A stretch of 5,153 nucleotides of DNA from Bdellovibrionales bacterium (GCA_005792225.1 SXSP01000040.1:1-5153); one strand, 5' to 3'. Positions 1 to 5,153 are shown, numbered from the stretch's first letter. Notes: generated by a model not told the origin, from the sequence alone. A program made the numbers and translations.

Positions 1-1058
1 AGCTCGAAGAGATTAAAACAAAGTTCAACGATAAACGCCGCACGCAGATCACGGGCGATGCGACCGACATTGAAGACGAAGATCTCATCGCTTCGGAATC
101 GATGGTCGTCGTCATGACCGATACGGGCTACATCAAGCGTATTCCTCTCGATGAATACCGCAACCAGAAGCGTGGCGGTAAAGGTCTTAAGGGCATGGAG
201 ACGCGCGAGGAAGACTTCGTCGCGCACATCTTCGTCGCCGACACGAAGACGTGGCTCTTGTTCTTCACGGATAAGGGTAAGCTCTTCTGGGTGAAGACGC
301 ATAAGCTCCCGCTCGGAAACAGAACTTCGAAGGGTAAGGCGATCGCGAACGTCATTAGCCTTGCGCCGAAAGAAAAAGTTCAGGCGATTCTGCCGGTCGA
401 GCAGTTCAGCGAAGACAAGTTCGTCGTCATGCTGACCGAAAAAGGCATCATTAAGAAAACGGGCCTCGATGCGTTCTCTAATCCCACGCAGAAGGGCATC
501 ATCGCCCTCACAACCGATCTTGATGATCAGGTGATCGACGCGAAGATCTCCAATGGAAAATCAGACATCTTCATCGCGACTCGCGAGGGAATGTCGATTC
601 GCTTCGACGAGGGCGACGTGCGTTCGATGGGACGTCAGGCTCGCGGTGTGAAGGGTGTGACCCTCGGCAAGAACGACGCGGTCGTCGGTCTTGAGATCTT
701 CGACAAAAATTCGAAGGCGACCGTCTTGATGGTGACTGAGAACGGGTTCGGAAAAAGGACGCCTATCGACGAGTACCGCATCCAATCCCGCGGTGGCGTG
801 GGTATTATCACGCAGAAGACCACGGACCGGGTCGGTCTCGTTGTCGGAACAAGAAGTGTTCTCGACACGGATGAAGTGATGATCACCACCGACAAAGGGC
901 AGACGATCAGGACGAACTGCTCCGAGGTATCGATCATCGGAAGAAATGCCCAGGGCGTGAAACTCATCTCGTTGAATGCTGACGAGAAAGTCACGGGCAT
1001 CGCACTCATCACGGAAGATGGAAACCTTGCAGATGCGGGATCACTTACGAAGCAGTAA
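1..1058 (+). CDS. gyrA: DNA gyrase subunit A, C-terminal part (5' end outside window)
   Basis: GyrA is the DNA-cleaving subunit of gyrase, which adds negative supercoils to DNA in the cytoplasm using ATP hydrolysed by GyrB. About 351 residues are visible, read from the codon at base 3 to TAA at 1056-1058. The first residues (LEEIKTKFNDKRRTQI) match the end of the breakage-reunion core of E. coli GyrA; the catalytic tyrosine lies upstream of the window. The canonical GyrA box QKRGGKG is encoded at 165-185. Six beta-pinwheel blades can be counted by their repeated strand motif: VVVMTDTGYIKR, LLFFTDKGKLF, FVVMLTEKGIIKK, IFIATREGMSIRF, VLMVTENGFGKRT and VMITTDKGQTIRT. An intact GyrA box argues for gyrase rather than topoisomerase IV ParC. 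The protein stops soon after blade six and lacks the long acidic tail of E. coli GyrA. The 3' end overlaps the next gene. Confidence 0.97.
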   Translation, partial: LEEIKTKFNDKRRTQITGDATDIEDEDLIASESMVVVMTDTGYIKRIPLDEYRNQKRGGKGLKGMETREEDFVAHIFVADTKTWLLFFTDKGKLFWVKTHKLPLGNRTSKGKAIANVISLAPKEKVQAILPVEQFSEDKFVVMLTEKGIIKKTGLDAFSNPTQKGIIALTTDLDDQVIDAKISNGKSDIFIATREGMSIRFDEGDVRSMGRQARGVKGVTLGKNDAVVGLEIFDKNSKATVLMVTENGFGKRTPIDEYRIQSRGGVGIITQKTTDRVGLVVGTRSVLDTDEVMITTDKGQTIRTNCSEVSIIGRNAQGVKLISLNADEKVTGIALITEDGNLADAGSLTKQ

Positions 1059-1866
1059 GTTCAGGCTTCTCACGATGTTTTTCGCGGCCGCTTTGATCAT
1101 CCAAAGCGGCTGCAAAGTTTCGGCTGAGAAGATCGAATTCAAGCGTGCCGAAGAGGCGTCACAGAGAAACCAGCACGAGGCGGCTTTGAAGCACTATCAA
1201 GCCGTCGTCGCTCAATCCGTTAAAACTCCGCTCGCCATCCAAAGCGCCAAAGAAGCCGCGCGCATTCTCCACTATCAATTGAAGCGCCCGAAGGAAGCAG
1301 TCGAATACTACAAACACGTGATTCTGTATTCTCAGGAAGCTTCGGATAGAATCGAAGCACAGAAGCGGTTGGCAAACCTACATTTCACCGAAACTCTCGA
1401 TTACACCCAAGCGATCGCGGAGTTCAGCCGACTCCTTGAGCTGCCTCATTCGCAGAAAGAAGACCTCGAGTACCGGCTTTCCATTGCGCGCAGCTATTTT
1501 TACTTGAACAACTTTTTTCAATCGCAGGTTGAGATCGATACGATTCTCACTCGAAGCTCTGATCGGGATACGCTCTTCGACACTCTTCTCCTCAAGGCCA
1601 ATATTTTTCTTACGACCAAGAAGCTGGACGAGGCCATCGACGCTTTGAAGAAATTGATGGCCGACTACCCTGAAAGATCCAGGATTGAAGCCATCGGCCT
1701 CATTCTCGCGGTCTGCTACGAAGAACAGAAGAATTACGCGATGGCGATCGAAACCTTGCAGCTCATCCGCGATACCTATCCGCGACGTGCATTTGTGGAC
1801 CAAAAGATTAAAACTCTGAGGGAGCGCCAGACTCTCCTCCCGGGAGCGCGCGGCCTTAAAAAATGA
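1033..1866 (+). CDS. TPR-repeat protein, probable lipoprotein
   Basis: A 277-residue protein of unknown specific role. Residues 1-27 look like an export signal: a basic start (MRDHLRSSKFR), a hydrophobic stretch (LLTMFFAAALII) and QSGC with Cys27 as the possible lipidated residue. The -3 position is Gln rather than the usual Leu, so the lipobox is imperfect. Residue 28 is Lys, not Asp, which would favour the outer membrane if it is lipidated. From about residue 34 to 255 the chain is helical with roughly six tetratricopeptide-like repeats (for example RNQHEAALKHYQAVV, KKLDEAIDALKKLMADYP, KNYAMAIETLQLIRDTYP), a protein-binding solenoid that probably lies in the periplasm. I chose ATG 1033 because GGAA lies about 9 nt upstream and it precedes the signal peptide; in-frame ATGs at 976, 1018 and 1075 are alternatives. 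It overlaps gyrA by 26 nt and ends 10 nt before atpZ. A BamD- or CpoB-like scaffold role is possible but not shown. Confidence 0.85.
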   Translation: MRDHLRSSKFRLLTMFFAAALIIQSGCKVSAEKIEFKRAEEASQRNQHEAALKHYQAVVAQSVKTPLAIQSAKEAARILHYQLKRPKEAVEYYKHVILYSQEASDRIEAQKRLANLHFTETLDYTQAIAEFSRLLELPHSQKEDLEYRLSIARSYFYLNNFFQSQVEIDTILTRSSDRDTLFDTLLLKANIFLTTKKLDEAIDALKKLMADYPERSRIEAIGLILAVCYEEQKNYAMAIETLQLIRDTYPRRAFVDQKIKTLRERQTLLPGARGLKK

Positions 1867-1871
1867 GGGGG
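1865..1871 (+). promoter_or_regulatory. Shine-Dalgarno site of atpZ
   Basis: GAGGGGG overlaps the TGA stop of the TPR gene and lies about 5 nt before GTG 1877. It supports the GTG start and suggests that translation of atpZ is coupled to termination on the upstream gene. Confidence 0.6.
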
Positions 1872-1876
1872 CAGCG

Positions 1877-2101
1877 GTGAACACAAAAGCGTACGTCTTC
1901 ATCGGAATGGGTTTCGAATTAGTCGGTGCGGTCATGGCCTTCCTATGGATCGGCCAGTACCTTGATGAGCACCAAGGTTGGGGCGGGATGGGCGCCGCCG
2001 GCGGGATCGTCGTCGCCTTCATCGGGTGGATCACACATTTACTTATTGTGGTTCGCACGCTTGCCAAAGATACGAAAGAAGAGCAGATTGGCCCCCCATG
2101 A
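1877..2101 (+). CDS. atpZ: AtpZ/AtpI-family small membrane protein of the Fo locus
   Basis: A 74-residue inner-membrane protein with two predicted helices, about residues 6-28 and 38-60, joined by a short loop containing YLDEHQGWGGMG. The order of a FELVGAVMAFLWIG helix, a G-x-x-LD turn and a glycine-rich second helix fits the AtpZ family, which is encoded just ahead of atpI/atpB in many bacteria. That family is thought to help supply Mg2+ or to aid ATP synthase assembly. The start is GTG at 1877, preceded by GAGGGGG; there is no ATG in frame before Met11. Its TGA at 2099-2101 shares ATGA with the start of atpI, typical of translational coupling. The family is assigned from motif memory and position, so the symbol is less certain than for atpB or atpE. 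Confidence 0.8.
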   Translation: MNTKAYVFIGMGFELVGAVMAFLWIGQYLDEHQGWGGMGAAGGIVVAFIGWITHLLIVVRTLAKDTKEEQIGPP

Positions 2102-2457
2102 AAAGCCTTCTGCAGTTTCACGCTGCGACGAGTCTCCTGCTCGCAGTTCTTATCTATTTTCTCAATTCGCGTGATGCGGCCGTTGGTTTCGCATTCGGGG
2201 CGACCGTCAGCTTTTTCAATCTGGTCTTGTTAGTGATCGTGTGGCCCCGTATTTTGGCGAAAAAACTGGTTGCCTTGTCAGTCGGCATCATTGTAATTAA
2301 GTTCGCGATATTGGCTTGGATTCTATACGAAGTGGTGACTAAAAAACTGGTGCAAGTCGGGTGGTTTGCAACGGGTTTGGGAGTCGTCATTATCACTGTT
2401 TTGGCCGCTTCCGTTTTGGTGCCCCAAGCTACGCTTCAGGAAACAGATTTAAATTAA
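2098..2457 (+). CDS. atpI: ATP synthase subunit I (AtpI)
   Basis: A 119-residue, highly hydrophobic protein with four predicted membrane helices at about residues 7-22, 27-50, 57-79 and 86-108. Family traits are visible: a glycine- and asparagine-containing second helix (FGATVSFFNLVLL, Gly34 and Asn41) and a lysine inside helix three (Lys68 in IIVIKFAIL). Proteins of this type act as accessory factors for assembly or stability of the c ring and are not part of the finished enzyme. The start at ATG 2098 is set by the 4-nt overlap with atpZ. An open frame extends further upstream, but that stretch is an arginine-rich out-of-frame reading of atpZ. Only a distant purine run (AAAGAAGAG, 2075-2083) precedes the ATG, so re-initiation after atpZ is the likely mode of translation. 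The TAA at 2455-2457 is 12 nt before atpB. Confidence 0.88.
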   Translation: MKSLLQFHAATSLLLAVLIYFLNSRDAAVGFAFGATVSFFNLVLLVIVWPRILAKKLVALSVGIIVIKFAILAWILYEVVTKKLVQVGWFATGLGVVIITVLAASVLVPQATLQETDLN

Positions 2458-2460
2458 GGC
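2455..2460 (+). promoter_or_regulatory. Shine-Dalgarno site of atpB
   Basis: TAAGGC, which includes the atpI stop codon TAA, ends 9 nt before GTG 2470. It is the only purine-rich ribosome site near that start and supports the GTG choice. It is weaker than the atpE site. Confidence 0.55.
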
Positions 2461-2469
2461 AGAACATAA

Positions 2470-3159
2470 GTGGGAAGCCATTTTACCTGGTTCGATCTTT
2501 TAGGCGTCGATCATCACTACACCACGGTTGCCGTGGCGGTGTTCGCGACAGCTTTAATCCTGGTCCTCTCGGTTGCGGGACGACTCGCTCTCGGGAACGG
2601 CGAAGCCGCGATTGAACCGGCAGGTCGTTTCACGCTGAAGGGCTTCTTCGAAGCTTTCGTCGAATTCATGAACAACATCGTTCATCAAGTCTTGGGTCAT
2701 CATGGCACGCACTTGATCCCTCTCTTCGGTGCGATCTTCTTCTACATCGTTTTCAATAACCTCTTGGGTCTCATCCCGGGAATGACCGCGGCGACTTCGG
2801 ACATCAACTGTTCGTTTGCGATCGGTTTATTCTCGTTCGTTGCGTACAACGTGATCGGCTTCAACCACGCGGGCTTTGCTTACTTTAAGCATTTCCTCGG
2901 TCCGATCTGGTGGATGATTCCGATCCTTCTTCCGATCGAGATCATCTCGAACTTCATTCGTCCTCTCAGCTTGGGTATTCGTCTGCACGTCAACATGATG
3001 GCGGACCACACGATCCTGGGCACGTTCATCGACCTCACGAAAGTCATCATTCCCGTAATTTTCTACGGCATGGGAACTTTCGTTTCTCTCGTACAGGCGT
3101 TTGTTTTCACGATGCTGTCCATGGTTTACGTGCTGATGGCGACGGCCGACGAACACTAA
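2470..3159 (+). CDS. atpB: F-type ATP synthase subunit a (Fo, ion channel)
   Basis: Subunit a is the inner-membrane stator that passes ions to and from the rotating c ring. The protein has 229 residues, slightly shorter than E. coli subunit a (271). Hallmarks: FNNLLGLIPG at 95-104, and PLSLGIRLHVNMMADH at 165-180, in which Arg171 aligns with the essential Arg210 of E. coli, Asn175 with Asn214 and Glu157 with Glu196. The last helix has VQAFVFTMLSMVYVLMA at 208-224, Gln209 matching Gln252. Predicted membrane segments lie near 18-37, 83-103, 113-131, 145-180 (hairpin) and 187-224. The start is GTG with AAGG 9 nt upstream; the next in-frame ATG is Met67, after the first helix. Oddities are His173-Val174 where E. 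coli has Phe-Gly, and Gly202 where E. coli has His245. It lies between atpI (12 nt) and atpE (42 nt). Confidence 0.97.
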   Translation: MGSHFTWFDLLGVDHHYTTVAVAVFATALILVLSVAGRLALGNGEAAIEPAGRFTLKGFFEAFVEFMNNIVHQVLGHHGTHLIPLFGAIFFYIVFNNLLGLIPGMTAATSDINCSFAIGLFSFVAYNVIGFNHAGFAYFKHFLGPIWWMIPILLPIEIISNFIRPLSLGIRLHVNMMADHTILGTFIDLTKVIIPVIFYGMGTFVSLVQAFVFTMLSMVYVLMATADEH

Positions 3160-3201
3160 AACAACAACAACAAAAACAAGACACCCATAAGGAAGTAACA
3201 A
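3160..3201 (+). promoter_or_regulatory. atpE leader: CAA-rich unstructured stretch and strong Shine-Dalgarno
   Basis: The 42 nt between atpB and atpE begin with four ACA/CAA units and an A-rich run, with no T from 3158 to 3187 and a single G (3180). Such a sequence can hardly fold. It is followed by TAAGGAAG (3188-3195), with AAGGA 8 nt before ATG 3202, the best ribosome site in the window. E. coli atpE is known to have a translation-enhancing leader that raises c-subunit output above its operon neighbours. By analogy this leader probably does the same; that part is inference. Confidence 0.65.
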
Positions 3202-3546
3202 ATGAAAAAGATCGTTCTCGCTCTCGCGACTGCTTTCCTCGCCCTCCCCGCCTTCGCACAAGATGCTGCTGGCTCGACTGCTGCTAACGTTGGTGGCACA
3301 GTTGGCTGGGTTGCTCTCGGCATCGGCCTCATGATGGGCCTCGCGGTTCTCGGCGGCACAATGAGCCAATCGCGCGCTGCTGCGACTGTACTCTACGGTA
3401 TCGCTCGTAACCACGCTGCTGCTGACAAGTTCACAGTACCTTTGATCCTCTCGCTCGCTCTTATCGAGTCGCTCGTTCTCTTCGCATTCTTGATCGCGTT
3501 CTTCCTCCAAGCGCCTGTTGTTACAGCTCTTGGCCTCGTGAAGTAA
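3202..3546 (+). CDS. atpE: F-type ATP synthase subunit c with N-terminal signal peptide
   Basis: Subunit c forms the rotating ion-carrying ring of Fo in the inner membrane. The precursor has 114 residues, whereas classical c subunits have about 80. The extra length is a clear signal peptide at 1-19 (MKK, a hydrophobic core, then AFA before Gln20), leaving a mature chain of about 95. Helix 1 spans about 33-64, the polar loop is ARNHAAAD at 68-75, and helix 2 spans about 77-103. Glu89 in LALIESLVLF is the ion-binding carboxylate (E. coli Asp61); Arg69 matches loop Arg41 at the correct distance of 20 residues. Odd points: the helix-1 glycine motif reads Gly51-Thr53-Ser55-Ser57, the loop proline is His71, and Gln56 with Ser90 align with sodium ligands of Ilyobacter. 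ATG 3202 follows a strong ribosome site. It is the last gene before a terminator. Confidence 0.97.
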   Translation: MKKIVLALATAFLALPAFAQDAAGSTAANVGGTVGWVALGIGLMMGLAVLGGTMSQSRAAATVLYGIARNHAAADKFTVPLILSLALIESLVLFAFLIAFFLQAPVVTALGLVK

Positions 3547-3566
3547 TTTAAGCTTTCGAGCTTAAA
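3547..3566 (+). other. Perfect hairpin with TTCG loop after atpE
   Basis: TTTAAGCT, loop TTCG, then AGCTTAAA: an uninterrupted 8-bp stem starting directly after the atpE stop codon. It has no T run of its own, so it is probably not the terminator. It may block 3' exonucleases or aid ribosome release and mRNA stability at the end of a highly translated message (inference). Confidence 0.6.
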
Positions 3567-3571
3567 AGCAG

Positions 3572-3606
3572 AAAAAGGCGGACCCGGTGGGTTCGCCTTT
3601 TTGTTT
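3572..3606 (+). terminator. Intrinsic terminator of the atp unit
   Basis: The left arm is AAAAAGGCGGACCC (3572-3585), the loop GGT, and the right arm GGGTTCGCCTTTTT (3589-3602). This gives a 14-bp stem with one G-T wobble, with the T run TTTTTGTTT at 3598-3606. It is a textbook Rho-independent terminator for transcripts coming through atpE. The A run on the left arm means it could also work on the opposite strand. Confidence 0.92.
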
Positions 3607-3663
3607 ATCGGGAATGTGAAAACTGAAGGACACTTTCGTCGCAACTCCCGCAGCGAGAGCGGT

Positions 3664-3669
3664 TAAGAT
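3664..3669 (+). promoter_or_regulatory. Possible -10 element of the histidine kinase gene
   Basis: TAAGAT matches TATAAT at four of six positions and lies 6 nt before ATG 3676. No convincing -35 box is seen 16-18 nt upstream. If it is real, transcription would begin at or next to the start codon. The rest of the 73-nt gap (3603-3675) shows no other clear signal. Confidence 0.25.
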
Positions 3670-3675
3670 TCTGTT

Positions 3676-5153
3676 ATGTCAGAGGTAAGAACACGCGACC
3701 TGAATGGATCTCCCGCCTGGTCTGAACCCACCGTTCGCTTGATCGGAATAATCTGCATCGTCCTTGGACTTGGTGTTCTGGGAGCCTGGATGATGAATCA
3801 GCCACAGCTCGTCACCGCTTGGAACAGTGGCGCTTCGATGAACGAGAAGACCGCACTTTGTTTTTTGACAACCGGACTGGCGCTTCTTGAACTCACCGGG
3901 AAAATGCGCGTGGCTCTCTTGAGAGTCCTGGCGGTTTTCATTTTGATCTTAGTCGCGTTTTCTCTCGAGTTCATTTCGCTCACTCGCTATTGGGATGAGC
4001 ACGTCGCTCGATGGCTATTAGGCGCCCAGCATCTTGAAAGTCGGATGTCGATCTACACGGCAATCGCGTTTGTTATTACGGCCGCGTTTATTCTTAGATT
4101 CTCAAAGCGCGAGGAAGCTGAAGCTACGCAGATCGCAGTTCTCTTCGGACCCGTCGTTCTAGCAATTCCCTCAGCGGCTCTCCTCTGCCGATTTTTGAAC
4201 GTGGTTCCTTACGGCTCAGCCGGTCTTGGGGCCATGGCGTTCCATACGATAATCGGCCTGATGATCACAGGCATTGCGATCTCCATTATCGAGACGACTC
4301 ATCTGCGAGAACAAGTGGCGCGCCTATGGCCTCTCGCGACCTTCGCGTTCGTTTTCACGATGACGCTGGTCATTTGGCAGGCCGTCATCGCGGTGGGAAC
4401 GGAGGAGCGACCGTTTCTGCCCGCCTTGGTCCTCTATGGTGGAACCGCGATCGCATCGATTGTGACGGTTCTGGGCTACCTGACACAATCGTCTTACTAT
4501 CACTTGAGTTTAGCTCGAGACCGAGAACGAAAGCTTGAGGAACTGAATGCACACCTCGAAGACCGTGTTCACGCGAGAACTCTAGAACTGAATCAGAGAA
4601 ACGATGAACTCGAGAAGTTCGCCGGAATCGCCGCTCATGACTTGAAATCGCCGATCGGAACGATGGTTTCATACGCAGATCTTGCGTCGGACAATCTTAC
4701 CTTTCGTCTCGATCGCGAGGAACTCCGACATGATCTCGAGAAAATAAGGGCGTCGGGAATGCGAGCCTTAAACCTCATCGATCAACTTCTTGAGGTTGCG
4801 AAATCCGGGCGACGTCTGCGCTCCACGATCGTCGATTTGAACCTTGTTTTTGAATCGGCGATGGGGAATCTGCAGTCGGAAATACTGAAGACCAACGCGA
4901 AGATTCAATCTGCACGTCTACCGAGAGTTTGCGGGGACGAGACGCAGCTCCTTCAGCTTTTTCAGAACCTTCTTGGAAATGCGATCAAATTTACTCGGCC
5001 GAATCAGGCACCTGAGGTTTACATCAATGTTGAAGATGATGGTACGGACTGGCGGTTGAGCGTAGCGGACAAAGGCATCGGCATGACTGCGAGCCAATCC
5101 GAGATTGTTTTTGAGTTATTCGGAAGGGCCCACAGTGAATACCAGGGGACCGG
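3676..5153 (+). CDS. Membrane sensor histidine kinase (3' end outside window)
   Basis: A two-component sensor kinase that phosphorylates itself on histidine and passes the phosphate to a response regulator. About 492 residues are visible and the frame is open to the window edge. Residues 21-270 hold about eight predicted membrane helices (near 21-40, 58-74, 80-101, 124-141, 152-172, 184-206, 217-240, 248-270), a sensor module I cannot assign to a named family. A charged signalling helix follows at 280-316 (RKLEELNAHLEDRV, RTLEL). The dimerisation and phosphorylation domain has AAHDLKSP with His321. The ATPase domain has the N box NLLGNAIKF (Asn431, Asn435), the G1 box DKGIGM (465-470), the F box VFELFGRAH (478-486) and the beginning of G2 (GTG), where the window ends. 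The kinase core looks complete and functional as far as seen. An in-frame TAA at 3664 forces the start to 3676 or later; no Shine-Dalgarno site is evident. The signal and the partner regulator are unknown. Confidence 0.93.
   Translation, partial: MSEVRTRDLNGSPAWSEPTVRLIGIICIVLGLGVLGAWMMNQPQLVTAWNSGASMNEKTALCFLTTGLALLELTGKMRVALLRVLAVFILILVAFSLEFISLTRYWDEHVARWLLGAQHLESRMSIYTAIAFVITAAFILRFSKREEAEATQIAVLFGPVVLAIPSAALLCRFLNVVPYGSAGLGAMAFHTIIGLMITGIAISIIETTHLREQVARLWPLATFAFVFTMTLVIWQAVIAVGTEERPFLPALVLYGGTAIASIVTVLGYLTQSSYYHLSLARDRERKLEELNAHLEDRVHARTLELNQRNDELEKFAGIAAHDLKSPIGTMVSYADLASDNLTFRLDREELRHDLEKIRASGMRALNLIDQLLEVAKSGRRLRSTIVDLNLVFESAMGNLQSEILKTNAKIQSARLPRVCGDETQLLQLFQNLLGNAIKFTRPNQAPEVYINVEDDGTDWRLSVADKGIGMTASQSEIVFELFGRAHSEYQGT

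Noticed and set aside
635..1012. Reverse-strand open frame opposite gyrA
   Set aside because: It lies entirely inside the conserved gyrA C-terminal domain, and its product shows no family features.
1978..2097. Upstream extension of the atpI frame
   Set aside because: The extra 40 residues are arginine-rich and are the out-of-frame reading of atpZ. The ATGA overlap at 2098 gives the normal family start.
1378..2121. Reverse-strand open frame of 247 codons opposite the TPR and atpZ genes
   Set aside because: No recognisable motif. It overlaps well-supported forward genes fully and reads as a mirror of their codons.
2361..2615. Forward open frame across the atpI-atpB junction
   Set aside because: It runs out of frame through two certain membrane-protein genes and encodes an Arg/Gly-rich chain with no homology I recognise.
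2827..3510. Long reverse-strand open frame of 227 codons opposite atpB and atpE
   Set aside because: Its product is a low-complexity chain rich in Glu, Arg, Ser and His with no domain. It crosses two certain genes and the gap between them, so it is a shadow of their codon bias.
4608..4622. Inverted repeat GAACTCGAGAAGTTC as a possible operator
   Set aside because: The arms are only 5 bp, and it lies in the coding sequence just before the conserved H box, far from any promoter. It is most likely chance.
4326..4672. Short open frames on both strands within the kinase gene
   Set aside because: The kinase frame is open throughout and carries all expected boxes, so these are shadows.
3676..5153. 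Kinase as a mobile or foreign insertion between atpE and the remaining atp genes
   Set aside because: Base composition and codon style look like the neighbours, and no transposase, terminal repeat or duplicated target is visible. A split atp locus is known in several lineages.

Overview
The window looks like a chromosomal housekeeping region of a Gram-negative bacterium. The best guess is a member of Bdellovibrionota or another former deltaproteobacterial lineage. Three things support this: the order gyrA, TPR protein, atpZ/atpI, atpB, atpE; an F-type c subunit that carries its own signal peptide; and an ATP synthase locus split so that only the membrane genes I, a and c are present. From memory, Bdellovibrio also keeps atpB/atpE a few genes after gyrA near the replication origin. 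I could not check this, so the taxonomy is inference.

Layout, all on the + strand: (1) 1-1058, the 3' part of gyrA, covering the end of the breakage-reunion core and a complete six-blade C-terminal DNA-wrapping domain. (2) 1033-1866, a TPR protein with a probable lipoprotein signal, overlapping the end of gyrA by 26 nt. (3) 1877-2101, a small AtpZ-type protein starting with GTG. (4) 2098-2457, AtpI, overlapping atpZ by the four bases ATGA. (5) 2470-3159, atpB (subunit a), with a GTG start. (6) 3202-3546, atpE (subunit c), behind a T-free, CAA-rich leader and the clearest Shine-Dalgarno site in the window. (7) 3547-3606, a perfect small hairpin followed by a strong intrinsic terminator. (8) 3676 to the end of the window, a membrane sensor histidine kinase with about eight predicted membrane segments, cut off inside its ATP-binding domain.

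Genes 1 to 6 are so tightly packed that they could be read as one transcript ending at the terminator. AtpZ and AtpI are assembly or ion-supply accessories of the Fo sector, and subunits a and c form the ion-translocating pair. The b, delta and F1 genes do not follow atpE and must lie elsewhere. The kinase is a separate transcription unit.

No mobile element, CRISPR array, tRNA or rRNA was seen, and no gene-free stretch exceeds 300 bases. I see no wholly new system. The most interesting details are in subunit c: an eroded glycine motif in helix 1, a partial sodium-type ligand set and a loop lacking the usual proline. The CAA-rich atpE leader is also notable.
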